Position numbers and translations under genes: made by a program. A stretch of DNA of 64,000 bases. It comes from an uncultured Clostridia bacterium (GTDB lineage: Bacteria > Bacillota > Clostridia > Oscillospirales > Ruminococcaceae). This document shows, piece by piece, positions 24,040 through 31,461 of this stretch. The stretch lies in the NCBI GenBank assembly GCA_944387885.1, contig CALXGR010000006.1, forward strand, positions 1-64,000. The letters are read 5' to 3'. Within the stretch, counting starts at the first letter, position 1, and each line of letters starts with the position of its first letter. Under the pieces are notes generated by a model. The model searched no databases and was not told where the DNA came from. It was given only the letters and a program-made list of their open reading frames with translations.

Positions 24040-24044
24040 GAATA
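24040..24044. repeat. Right copy of target site duplication GAATA
   Basis: Five bases directly after the ACA tip at 24039, identical to 23511-23515. It begins 8 bases from the tsf stop codon. Confidence 0.6.
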
Positions 24045-24047
24045 ATA

Positions 24048-24962
24048 TTACTTTGCCATGCTGGCGACTTCTGCTGCGAAGTCATCCTGACGCTTCTCCA
24101 GGCCTTCGCCCTTCTCAAAGCGCTCGAACTTGACGATCTTAATGGAGCCGCCCAGTTCCTTGGCGGTCTTCTCAGTGTACTGAGCCACGTTCATATCGCC
24201 GTCCTTAACGAAAGCCTGATCGACCAGGCAGTTCTCCTTGTAGAACTTGCCGATCTTGCCCAGAATCATCTTCTCCTTGATGTTCTGGGGCTTGTTGGCA
24301 TTCTTGGGATCATTGTCCATCTGAGCCAGGAGGATTTCCTTCTCCTTCTCCAGAGCCTCAGCGGGGACCTCTTCCTTGCAGACGTAAGCAGGGTTTACTG
24401 CAGCGATCTGCATGGCGATATCCTTGCCGTAAGCCTCGAAGCCAGCCTTGTCGGCCACGTCGGTATCGAAGTTAACCAGAACAGCGTGGGTGCCGCCGCC
24501 ATGGATGTAAGCAGCGCAGACACCCTCGTAACGGACGAAACGGCGAACCTTAATGTTCTCCTTGATAACCAGAATCAGGCCCTTCAGAGCATCGTCAACG
24601 GTGCCGTCGCCCATCTTGCAGCCCATGAGAGCTTCAACATCGGCGGGGTTCTCCTTGATGATAACCTGAGCGCAGTCCTTAACAAACTGAACAAACTTAT
24701 CGTTCTTAGCAACGAAGTCGGTCTCAGCGTTAACTTCCAGCACAACGCCTACCTTGCACTCGGGGCAGTAGGTGGCGTAAACCATGCCCTCAGCAGCAAC
24801 ACGGCCTGCCTTCTTGGCAGCGGTAGCCAGACCCTTCTCACGGAGCAGTTCGATAGCCTTCTGGAAATCGCCGTTGGCGTCAGCCAGAGCCTTCTTGCAC
24901 TCCATCATGCCGCAGTCGGTCTGCTTACGCAGTTCCATAACGTCCTTAGCGGAAATAGCCAT
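24048..24962 (-). CDS. tsf: Translation elongation factor Ts
   Basis: Guanine nucleotide exchange factor that recycles EF-Tu. The 304-residue protein begins with the UBA-like domain MAISAKDVMELRKQTDCGMM and continues with the universal CKKALADANGDFQKAIELLR and ETDFVAKND signature that contacts EF-Tu. Codon use is strongly biased, as expected for a highly expressed gene. It lies 40 bases behind rpsB and is co-transcribed with it. The gene is intact, but the 524-bp element begins 3 bases after its stop codon and appears to have moved its terminator away. Confidence 0.97.
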   Translation of the reverse strand: MAISAKDVMELRKQTDCGMMECKKALADANGDFQKAIELLREKGLATAAKKAGRVAAEGMVYATYCPECKVGVVLEVNAETDFVAKNDKFVQFVKDCAQVIIKENPADVEALMGCKMGDGTVDDALKGLILVIKENIKVRRFVRYEGVCAAYIHGGGTHAVLVNFDTDVADKAGFEAYGKDIAMQIAAVNPAYVCKEEVPAEALEKEKEILLAQMDNDPKNANKPQNIKEKMILGKIGKFYKENCLVDQAFVKDGDMNVAQYTEKTAKELGGSIKIVKFERFEKGEGLEKRQDDFAAEVASMAK

Positions 24963-25002
24963 AGTTGTTTTCCCCTTTCAGTTTCTTTCTATCAGTGAGA
25001 TC

Positions 25003-25737
25003 TTACTCAGCGTCGGCAGCTGCTTCCTCAGCGGCGGGAGCGTCAGCCATCTGAACGCCCTGCTTGCCTTCCAGAACAGCGTCAGCCATAGCGCCGGCGA
25101 TCAGTTTAACAGCACGGATGGCGTCGTCGTTGCCGGGGATGACCCAGTCGATCTCGTCGGGGTTGCAGTTGGTGTCAACAATAGCAACAATGGGAATGTG
25201 CAGCTTGCGAGCCTCGGAAACAGCGATCCGCTCCTTGTGGGGGTCCACAATGAACATGGCCTTGGGCAGGGTCTTCATGTTCTTAACGCCGCCCAGGTAC
25301 TTGTCCAGCTTCTCCATCTCCAGCTCCAGCTTGACAACTTCCTTCTTGGGCAGCAGCTCAAAGGTGCCGTCCTCCTTCATTGCCTGCAGCTGCTCCATCC
25401 GCTTTACACGGGTCTGGATGGTGCGGAAGTTGGTGAGCATGCCGCCCAGCCAACGAGCGTTTACAAAGTGCATGCCGCAGCGGGTAGCCTCGTCACGGAT
25501 GGACTCCTGAGCCTGCTTCTTGGTGCCGACGAACAGGATCTCGCCGCCCTCAGCTGCGGTCTCACGAACAAAGTTGTAAGCCTCGTCCAGCTTCTTTACG
25601 GTCTTCTGCAGGTCGATGATGTAGATGCCGTTTCTCTCGGTGAAGATGTACTTAGCCATCTTGGGGTTCCAGCGGCGGGTCTGATGACCGAAGTGTACGC
25701 CTGCTTCCAGAAGCTGCTTCATAGATACTACTGCCAT
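25003..25737 (-). CDS. rpsB: 30S ribosomal protein S2
   Basis: Ribosomal protein S2, 244 residues, with the conserved start [20 protein letters not shown] and the family blocks [22 protein letters not shown] and [14 protein letters not shown]. It has an alanine- and aspartate-rich C-terminal tail. A GGAGGATTGAATT site precedes the ATG. It is transcribed with tsf from a promoter at 25859-25887, through a leader of about 115 bases that can fold into nested hairpins and may be an S2 autoregulatory site. Confidence 0.98.
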   Translation of the reverse strand: MAVVSMKQLLEAGVHFGHQTRRWNPKMAKYIFTERNGIYIIDLQKTVKKLDEAYNFVRETAAEGGEILFVGTKKQAQESIRDEATRCGMHFVNARWLGGMLTNFRTIQTRVKRMEQLQAMKEDGTFELLPKKEVVKLELEMEKLDKYLGGVKNMKTLPKAMFIVDPHKERIAVSEARKLHIPIVAIVDTNCNPDEIDWVIPGNDDAIRAVKLIAGAMADAVLEGKQGVQMADAPAAEEAAADAE

Positions 25738-25852
25738 AATTCAATCCTCCAATTCTTGTTTTTAACCTCCACACTGCCCTTTATGGCTTGTCCTCACAAC
25801 CCGAAAGAACCACTCTTCCGGGCACAAAGAACGGACAGTGCGTGCGTATTGC
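25738..25852 (-). promoter_or_regulatory. Structured rpsB leader, possible S2 autoregulation site
   Basis: Outer pairing CACTGTCC (minus strand, 25840-25833) with GGGCAGTG (25779-25772) encloses an inner 9-bp hairpin CCCGGAAGA / TCTTTCGGG (25800-25822). Bacterial S2 commonly represses rpsB-tsf through a leader structure. I do not claim a match to a named Rfam leader family. Confidence 0.5.
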
Positions 25853-25858
25853 CGTAAT

Positions 25859-25887
25859 ATAATATCACAACAAATCCCAAAATGCAA
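25859..25887 (-). promoter_or_regulatory. rpsB-tsf promoter
   Basis: TTGCAT (25887-25882) and TATTAT (25864-25859) lie 17 bases apart on the minus strand. The -35 box sits inside the hairpin that probably terminates the upstream ymxH gene. Confidence 0.65.
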
Positions 25888-25910
25888 GGCTTTTTTCCTG
25901 CATTTTGGGA
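25877..25910 (-). terminator. Hairpin behind ymxH
   Basis: Eleven-base perfect arms CCCAAAATGCA / TGCATTTTGGG with an internal A/T-rich loop, 20 bases beyond the ymxH stop. The following T run is weak, so termination efficiency is uncertain. Confidence 0.5.
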
Positions 25911-25929
25911 CTTTTTGATCCCTCATTTT

Positions 25930-26211
25930 TCAGATGCCGAACTGATGAAGCGGGCTGCGTGGTCTGGTCCATTCCTGGGCTTCCGGAACCCGGACCATAA
26001 TCACATCATTTCCAATCTGAAGAATGTTTTCCCAGGGGATGGACAAATCCGGCTGGCGGCCTGCCAGACCAAAGAACCGAGGTCTCCCATACAGGATGAC
26101 CGCACTGATTTCTGCTGTTCCTTCCTGAAATTCCAGGTCATCCACACGTCCCAGATTGTCTCCGCTGTCTGTCCGAATCACATCTTTTTTCCTCAGCTCC
26201 TTCAAAGTCAT
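25930..26211 (-). CDS. YlmC/YmxH family PRC-barrel sporulation protein
   Basis: A 93-residue PRC-barrel protein from the ATG at 26211, with GAGAGGAGGGAA upstream. The barrel reads MTLKELRKKDVIRTDSG then LGRVDDLEF and LSIPWENILQIGNDVIMV, the usual pattern of the YlmC/YmxH family that is widespread in spore formers. Expression in the mother cell is reported for YlmC-type genes, but molecular function is not established. It is divergent from the HAD phosphatase and upstream of rpsB on the same strand, yet a hairpin and a separate promoter suggest independent transcription. Confidence 0.85.
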   Translation of the reverse strand: MTLKELRKKDVIRTDSGDNLGRVDDLEFQEGTAEISAVILYGRPRFFGLAGRQPDLSIPWENILQIGNDVIMVRVPEAQEWTRPRSPLHQFGI

Positions 26212-26320
26212 GGTATTCCCTCCTCTCAGCATCTTTGAAAAATATATGCCCGGGGTTTGTCATACAGACATTTTTAGTGTATAATAATCCTCAACAGTAA
26301 TTTTTCACGGAGTTTTATTT

Positions 26321-26998
26321 ATGTATAAAAACATCGTATTTGATATTGGCGGAGTTCTCATCAACTTTCATCCCCGGGATTTTCTCATGGACCTGTTCTT
26401 CAATGAGGACATTGAGGATAAAGTATATGCCATCACCTTCGGCAGCGAAGAATGGAAGCAGCTGGATGCCGGTTTGATTTCCCGTTACCGCGCCAATCAG
26501 CAGATGCTGGAGCGTGCCCGGAAGGAAGGCTGTGAGTTCGAGGTCAAAACCGTCATTGAGGACTGGACCACCATGCTGACCACCCGGCAGAAGACTGCCG
26601 AAATTCTGGCCTTGCTGAAAGCCAGCGGATACCGCCTCTACTACCTTACCAATATGCCTGCTGATCTGATGGCTCAGCTGAAGGAGCGCCCTTTCTGGCC
26701 CCTTTTTGACGGCGGTGTTGCTTCCTGTGACGTTCACGTCAACAAACCTGACCACCAGATTTTCCGTACCCTCATGTCCAAATACGGGCTGGTCTACCAG
26801 GAGACCATATTTATAGATGATGTCCGAGCCAACGCCCAGGCCGCCTACGACTTGGGGCTGACCGGTATTCTATACAAAGGAAACCGCTCTCTTCTGCGGG
26901 CCCTTCAGTCCTGCGGTGTTCAGATCGGATACCATAAAGCCAACCGTGCCCGGAGGGCTCCGTCCCAGAAGCCCCAGCGTCCCGCACACAAGAAATGA
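26321..26998 (+). CDS. HAD superfamily hydrolase, YihX-like
   Basis: A 225-residue haloacid-dehalogenase-type phosphatase. The nucleophile motif is FDIGGVLINF (Asp at residue 7); the acid/base position is glycine as in the YihX subgroup. Motif II/III regions are YYLTNMP and KPDHQIF, and motif IV is FIDDVRANAQAA. YihX acts on glucose-1-phosphate in Escherichia coli, but substrate cannot be transferred with confidence. The C-terminus is a basic, proline-rich tail (RARRAPSQKPQRPAHKK) that may bind nucleic acid or be disordered. It ends at a strong terminator shared with the convergent sigG gene. Confidence 0.85.
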   Translation: MYKNIVFDIGGVLINFHPRDFLMDLFFNEDIEDKVYAITFGSEEWKQLDAGLISRYRANQQMLERARKEGCEFEVKTVIEDWTTMLTTRQKTAEILALLKASGYRLYYLTNMPADLMAQLKERPFWPLFDGGVASCDVHVNKPDHQIFRTLMSKYGLVYQETIFIDDVRANAQAAYDLGLTGILYKGNRSLLRALQSCGVQIGYHKANRARRAPSQKPQRPAHKK

Positions 26999-27005
26999 TC
27001 AATTA

Positions 27006-27037
27006 CGGTCCCCGTGGAAAACGGGGACCGTTTTTTA
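27006..27037 (+). terminator. Terminator between HAD gene and sigG
   Basis: CGGTCCCCGT-GGAA-ACGGGGACCG followed by TTTTTT. The HAD gene stops 8 bases before. The convergent sigG gene ends within the T run. Confidence 0.85.
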
Positions 27038-27826
27038 ATAGGCAATCTGTTCCTTGATTTGTCCCAACGCATTCTTTTCCAGCCTGCTGACCTGAGCCTG
27101 ACTGATTCCGATTTCCCGGGCAACCTCCATCTGGGTTTTACCCCGAAGGTATCTCATAGCCATGATCCTCCGCTCCCGTTCGCTGAGAGAGCGCACACTG
27201 TCCCGGAACATGATTTCAGAAATCCAGTTGTCCTCTGCCCAGCGGTCCCCTACCTGGTCCATCACATAAACGCAGTCGTCTCCATCACCATAGGCCGGTT
27301 CATACAGACTGACCGGTTCCACCACGGACTCCAGCGCCATTGCCACCGTGGACCGGGGCAGGTCCATACGCTGGGCTATCAGTGCAACACTTGGTTCCCG
27401 TCCCAGTTCTCTTTGTAACTGTTCACGGGTCTGCATGGCACGATAAGCCAGGTCCCGAACCGACCTGCTGACCCGGACTGCGTTATTGTCCCGGAGGAAG
27501 CGGCGAATCTCTCCCACTATCATGGGCACGCCATAGGTGGAAAACCGCACGTTCAACTCCGGGTCAAAGTGGTCGATAGCCTTCATAAGGCCGATACACC
27601 CCACCTGGAAAAGATCGTCCATATTTTCTCCCCGCCCTGCAAAGCGCTGGACCACACTCAAAACCAGGCGAAGATTTCCCAGTATCATTTTTTGCCGGGC
27701 GCTTTTGCTTCCCGCCTTAATCTGCCGGAGCAATTCTCTTTTTTCCTCTTCCTTCAGCAGCGGCAATGTAGCCGTATTGATTCCGCAGATTTCCACCTTG
27801 TTGGGTACCATGGCCTGTTTCACCAT
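27035..27826 (-). CDS. sigG: Sporulation sigma factor SigG, late forespore
   Basis: RNA polymerase sigma-G, which directs late forespore transcription. The 263-residue protein opens with the SigG-specific VEICGINTATLPLL. It then has region 2 (NLRLVLSVVQRFAGRGENMDDLFQVGCIGLMKAI) and region 4 with the helix-turn-helix MEVAREIGISQAQVSRLEKNAL. The start at 27826 has AGGAC eight bases upstream; an ATG five codons later lacks a site. In most spore formers sigG directly follows spoIIGA-sigE. Here two plus-strand genes separate it from sigE, though the strand is the same. Confidence 0.96.
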   Translation of the reverse strand: MVKQAMVPNKVEICGINTATLPLLKEEEKRELLRQIKAGSKSARQKMILGNLRLVLSVVQRFAGRGENMDDLFQVGCIGLMKAIDHFDPELNVRFSTYGVPMIVGEIRRFLRDNNAVRVSRSVRDLAYRAMQTREQLQRELGREPSVALIAQRMDLPRSTVAMALESVVEPVSLYEPAYGDGDDCVYVMDQVGDRWAEDNWISEIMFRDSVRSLSERERRIMAMRYLRGKTQMEVAREIGISQAQVSRLEKNALGQIKEQIAY

Positions 27827-27936
27827 CCTTTTGTCCTAGTATTTCCCCCTGTTTCTTTTTCCAAACCCTATGGAAATTTTCTCCATGCACCCCCTGGGCC
27901 TTCCGGGAATACCCTGCTGTTAAGGAGGGATTTTCT

Positions 27937-28608
27937 ATGGAACCTATCATGATTTTGTCCGCTTTGTTTTTTCTGACCCTTGCAGGCAGTGTTACTGTTC
28001 TTTTGTCCCAGGCCAATCATCTGGCATTTGCTTCCACCGAAGGAAGTGAAGGAATCGGCCCCGGCGTATCCGGCAACAAGACCAACGCCGAAAACGATGC
28101 CCCCATTCCCCCGGATTCCGACGATTCTGTTGATTCCCAGGAAAACCAGGATGAGGTTGATCCCTACGATGATTCCACCGGGCGGCCCGTGATTTCCCAG
28201 CCTATCCCCTACGATTCCCCAGACTTCAGCGACCGTTCCGATTTCAAGGCGGAGGCTCTGCCCACCGAAGACATCGTCAGCTACCAAACCTCTTTTCTCA
28301 ATCCGGGAGAGGTTGCGGAGCTGCGTTTTCTGGTAGAGCCCGGTTATGTTGCGGTTCTTCGGGTAGTACCGGAAGGCCGGGAACTGAACCTGAACGGCTT
28401 TGAACGGGTATTCCAGGAAAGTGTGCAGCATCTCCAGTCCGACGGTCGGTCGGTGCTGCTGTTCAACAATTCCAGCGGAGCCGCCCTGTCCCTTTGGAGC
28501 AAAAATGGATTTGACTACGCTCTCTACTTTGAGCGCACCGAAATGGGACTCTTTACCGGCTCTACCGAGACCTTCCTGGAACAAACCAATTTCGTCAAGA
28601 GCGAATAA
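27937..28608 (+). CDS. Secreted or membrane-anchored hypothetical protein with acidic linker
   Basis: A 223-residue protein. An N-terminal hydrophobic segment (residues about 3-24) looks like a signal anchor. A low-complexity Asp/Ser/Pro-rich stretch of about 70 residues follows (PPDSDDSVDSQENQDEVDPYDD and beyond). The C-terminal 110 residues look like a folded beta-rich domain (GEVAELRFLVEPGYVAVLRVVPEG, SGAALSLWSKNGFDYALYF). I do not recognise the family. It is divergent from sigG with 110 bases between, and its ATG has AAGGAGGG upstream. Location outside the membrane is inferred; a link to the forespore is only suggested by position. Confidence 0.75.
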   Translation: MEPIMILSALFFLTLAGSVTVLLSQANHLAFASTEGSEGIGPGVSGNKTNAENDAPIPPDSDDSVDSQENQDEVDPYDDSTGRPVISQPIPYDSPDFSDRSDFKAEALPTEDIVSYQTSFLNPGEVAELRFLVEPGYVAVLRVVPEGRELNLNGFERVFQESVQHLQSDGRSVLLFNNSSGAALSLWSKNGFDYALYFERTEMGLFTGSTETFLEQTNFVKSE

Positions 28609-28680
28609 CTTCGGATGGACAGCACCAACAGGAAGTGTTATAATTTTCCCGTTATCTTTAATTTGAGAGGAAGTTGAGCC

Positions 28681-29703
28681 ATGTTTTCCTTTGCAAGCGA
28701 TTACACCCAGGGAGCACATCCCGCCATTCTGGACCGACTGGCCCGAATCAATCTGGAGCAGCAGCCCGGATATGGTGAAGACCCCATCTGTGACAGTGCC
28801 AAGGAGAAAATCCGTACCGCCTGTCAGGCTCCCGATGCAGACGTTTTCTTCCTGGTAGGCGGCACCCAGGCCAACGCTACCATCATTGGGGGAATGCTTC
28901 AGAACTACCAGGGAGTCATTGCCGCCGTCACCGGTCATATTGCCTGCCATGAAGCAGGCGCCATTGAGGCCGGCGGCCACAAGGTAATCACTCTTCCCCA
29001 GGAAAACGGCAAAATGAAAGCCGCCGACCTGGAAGCCTATCTCAAGGCTTTCTATGCCGACGGCACCTATACCCATATGGTCATTCCCGGAATGGTCTAT
29101 CTCAGCTTTCCCACTGAGTATGGCACCCTCTATTCCCTGGAAGAACTGACCGCTATCTCTGCCATCTGTGCAGAGTATAACTTGAAGCTCTTTGTGGACG
29201 GTGCCCGGATGGGTTACGGCCTGGCCAGCCCTGCCTGCGATGTGACTCTGGCCGACCTGGCCCGGCTTTGCGATGTGTTCTACATCGGCGGCACCAAGGT
29301 AGGAGCCCTGTTCGGAGAGGCTGTGGTATTTCCTAAAAAGGCTCCCGCTTATTTCTTTACTACCATCAAGCAGAAGGGCGCCTTGCTGGCCAAGGGCTGG
29401 CTGCTGGGGGTTCAGTTCGACACCCTTTTCACCGATAACCTTTATGCCTCCATCAGTAAGAATGCTATTGATCAGGCGTTCCGGCTCCGGGATGGCTTCA
29501 AGGCCAAGGGATATTCCTTCTACCTGGATTCTCCCACCAATCAGCAGTTTGTCATTCTTGAAAATGATAAGCTGAAAGAGCTGGAACAAAAGGTAACCTT
29601 CAGCATCTGGGAACCGCTGGATGCCAACCACACTGTAGTCCGGTTTGCCACCAGTTGGGCTACCACCGCCCAGCAGGTGGACACTCTGCTGGAAATGATT
29701 TAA
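28681..29703 (+). CDS. Threonine aldolase / beta-eliminating lyase family PLP enzyme
   Basis: A 340-residue fold-type I pyridoxal phosphate enzyme of the low-specificity L-threonine aldolase family, which cleaves threonine or allo-threonine to glycine and acetaldehyde. The PLP lysine is in YIGGTKVGALFGEA (about residue 207). FLVGGTQANATII (about 58-70) and LFVDGARMGYGLA (about 170) are the cofactor-binding blocks. GAGAGGAAGTTGAGCC precedes the ATG. It lies in plus orientation between sigE and sigG, interrupting an otherwise conserved sporulation locus. It ends at a bidirectional terminator shared with sigE. Confidence 0.9.
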   Translation: MFSFASDYTQGAHPAILDRLARINLEQQPGYGEDPICDSAKEKIRTACQAPDADVFFLVGGTQANATIIGGMLQNYQGVIAAVTGHIACHEAGAIEAGGHKVITLPQENGKMKAADLEAYLKAFYADGTYTHMVIPGMVYLSFPTEYGTLYSLEELTAISAICAEYNLKLFVDGARMGYGLASPACDVTLADLARLCDVFYIGGTKVGALFGEAVVFPKKAPAYFFTTIKQKGALLAKGWLLGVQFDTLFTDNLYASISKNAIDQAFRLRDGFKAKGYSFYLDSPTNQQFVILENDKLKELEQKVTFSIWEPLDANHTVVRFATSWATTAQQVDTLLEMI

Positions 29704-29707
29704 CTTT

Positions 29708-29749
29708 AAAAAAGAGCCGCCCCGGCATCTGTCGGAGCGGCTCTTTTTT
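29708..29749. terminator. Bidirectional terminator between threonine aldolase and sigE
   Basis: AAAAAAGAGCCGC...GCGGCTCTTTTTT arms with A and T runs on both sides, placed between two convergent genes. Confidence 0.85.
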
Positions 29750-29750
29750 G

Positions 29751-30467
29751 TTATACGGACAATGCTTCCAGTTCCTTGCGAAGATGACGGATGATCTTTT
29801 TTTCCAGCCGGGAGATGTAGCTTTGAGAGATGCCAATCAGGTCCGCCACTTCCTTTTGGGTATGTTCCCTCTTTCCTCCCAGTCCAAACCGCAGTTCCAT
29901 AATACACCGCTCTCTCTGGGGAAGCCGTTCCACTGCCTGACGGAGCATATCACACTCCGCATCCCGTTCCAGCTCAGCCCCCAAAGGTCCCTGGTCTCCT
30001 GTAAGGACATCCAGCAAAAGCAGTTCATTTCCCTCACTGTCGGTGTTGAGGGGTTCATCAATGCTGGCCTCCTGCCGGCGGTTACTGCTCTTCCTCAAAA
30101 ACATAAGTATCTCGTTCTCAATACAGCGGCTTGCATAAGTAGCCAATTTGATTTTCTTGCCCGGTTCAAAGGTATTGACCGCTTTAATCAATCCAATGGT
30201 TCCGATGGAGATGATATCCTCCACCGCCACCCCGCTGTTCTCGAACTTTTTGGCAATATAGACCACCAGCCTGAGATTGTGGGTGATCAGCCTGTCCCGG
30301 CTGGCAGCCTCTCCCCGTTCCAGTCCCAGAAAGGCTTCCTGCTCCTGTTCTGCCGTCAAGGGCGGCGGCAGAGACTGAGGGCCGTTGATATAATAAATTC
30401 CTCCCGTTCCTCCCAGTCCCGCCAGACACTGGATTATAAAGCAGCTCAGTTCATCCACCAGTTTCAT
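29751..30467 (-). CDS. sigE: Sporulation sigma factor SigE, early mother cell
   Basis: RNA polymerase sigma-E, made as an inactive precursor and activated by SpoIIGA. At 238 residues it includes the N-terminal pro-region (about 1-30), which ends near YYINGPQSLPPPLTAEQE. Region 2 follows (LRLVVYIAKKFENSGVAVEDIISIGTIGLIKAVNTF), then region 4 with KEVADLIGISQSYISRLEKKII. It follows spoIIGA by 10 bases and both read from the same promoter. Sigma-E would drive many coat genes in this window, including spoIVA and probably spoVM. Confidence 0.97.
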   Translation of the reverse strand: MKLVDELSCFIIQCLAGLGGTGGIYYINGPQSLPPPLTAEQEQEAFLGLERGEAASRDRLITHNLRLVVYIAKKFENSGVAVEDIISIGTIGLIKAVNTFEPGKKIKLATYASRCIENEILMFLRKSSNRRQEASIDEPLNTDSEGNELLLLDVLTGDQGPLGAELERDAECDMLRQAVERLPQRERCIMELRFGLGGKREHTQKEVADLIGISQSYISRLEKKIIRHLRKELEALSV

Positions 30468-30477
30468 CCTTCTCCTC

Positions 30478-31338
30478 CTATGCCATCTCCAAAGCCTGGG
30501 CCAGATCCCGCCCCATAAGAGCCTCCACCCCTTCCCCGGCCCGGAGTTGTTCCCTTGTAAATGCTCCCAAAATACAGATTTCTCTTTTCCCTTCCAGCCG
30601 AACCTTTACAGGCAGGGCAGGCAGCAGGGTTTGCCCTGTCACAGTGGCACAGGGCAGCAGTCTTAACCCGGGCAGATGCTCTTCTCCTCCCCTGGCCCAG
30701 TTTTCCAGTGCACCAACCAGCTCCGGGGCGATCCGGTCCGCAACCAAAGGCAGTGAAATCAGCAGTACAGGTTTCCCCGACCAGTCATCCCTCAGATGAA
30801 ATCCCGTGTCCAGCAATCCTTTTAGTCTCACAGTTCTGTCCATCACGGTAACTTCCAAAGAGGCCAAAGAATCGGGCTGTTTTCCTGACCAGAATTTGGT
30901 CCAGAGCCATCCGGCCAGATAGACCCCCACACTGCACCAGAACAGCACCTGTGGAGATACATACAGGTAAACCTGAAGATTATTGGTATGCACCCCCGGC
31001 AGATTCAGGTTGAGACAGCTGAGAATCACCGCCCCGGCCGTAAGGAGATTCCCGGCCCAGAGCAGTCCTGTCCGGATAAGAAATCCGGTATGGCTTCCTC
31101 TTCCAAAGGCCGTCAAAATCATAAGGCAGCAGCCCCCAAGCTGCCAAAGAATCTGGCAGAGCCAGGGCAGCGGCGGAAACAGAATGGACAGGCTGACCAG
31201 CGCCCCGCAGCAGCCGGACAGCACCTGCCTCAAAAACGAAGGAGGCGGGCCGGCCAACAGTCCCACCACCCCTACCATGAGGAACCCAATGAGGAAATTC
31301 ACCAGGAGCAGCACATCCAGATAAACCACCGTTTTCAC
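30478..31338 (-). CDS. spoIIGA: Sigma-E processing peptidase SpoIIGA
   Basis: A membrane-embedded aspartic peptidase that cleaves pro-sigma-E after septation. Of 286 residues, the first 150 hold about five membrane helices. The C-terminal cytosolic domain carries the DTG-type catalytic motif in LLDTGFHLRDDWSGKPV (about 183-199). The start is GTG at 31338 with GGGAGGTG nine bases upstream. It is followed by sigE as in all spore formers. A Spo0A-like site and a promoter with a 21-base spacer lie immediately upstream. Confidence 0.95.
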   Translation of the reverse strand: MKTVVYLDVLLLVNFLIGFLMVGVVGLLAGPPPSFLRQVLSGCCGALVSLSILFPPLPWLCQILWQLGGCCLMILTAFGRGSHTGFLIRTGLLWAGNLLTAGAVILSCLNLNLPGVHTNNLQVYLYVSPQVLFWCSVGVYLAGWLWTKFWSGKQPDSLASLEVTVMDRTVRLKGLLDTGFHLRDDWSGKPVLLISLPLVADRIAPELVGALENWARGGEEHLPGLRLLPCATVTGQTLLPALPVKVRLEGKREICILGAFTREQLRAGEGVEALMGRDLAQALEMA

Positions 31339-31363
31339 CGGATCACCTCCCTGGTTCCATTCC

Positions 31364-31397
31364 AGTGTATGACTTTCTCTTTCAGAATTATGTCAAA
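31364..31397 (-). promoter_or_regulatory. Candidate Spo0A-controlled spoIIG promoter
   Basis: On the minus strand TTGACA (31396-31391) and TACACT (31369-31364) are 21 bases apart. On the plus strand TATGTCAAA (31389-31397) matches 8 of 9 bases of the Spo0A box TTTGTCRAA and overlaps the -35 box. The Bacillus spoIIG promoter has the same unusual long spacer and Spo0A control. Confidence 0.55.
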
Positions 31398-31404
31398 GGG
31401 GGCA

Positions 31405-31447
31405 TAGAGAAAAAGAGCAGTTGCAGGACTTCCCTGCAACTGCTCTT
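31405..31447 (-). terminator. mutS2 terminator
   Basis: Perfect 15-base arms AAGAGCAGTTGCAGG / CCTGCAACTGCTCTT with a T-rich run on the minus strand, 14 bases behind the mutS2 stop. It insulates mutS2 from spoIIGA. Confidence 0.9.
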
Positions 31448-31461
31448 GGTTTCTTGTTCTA

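Noticed and set aside
27868-29907. 679-codon minus-strand frame over the aldolase region
   Set aside because: A shadow of the plus-strand secreted protein and threonine aldolase genes, produced by GC-rich codon structure.
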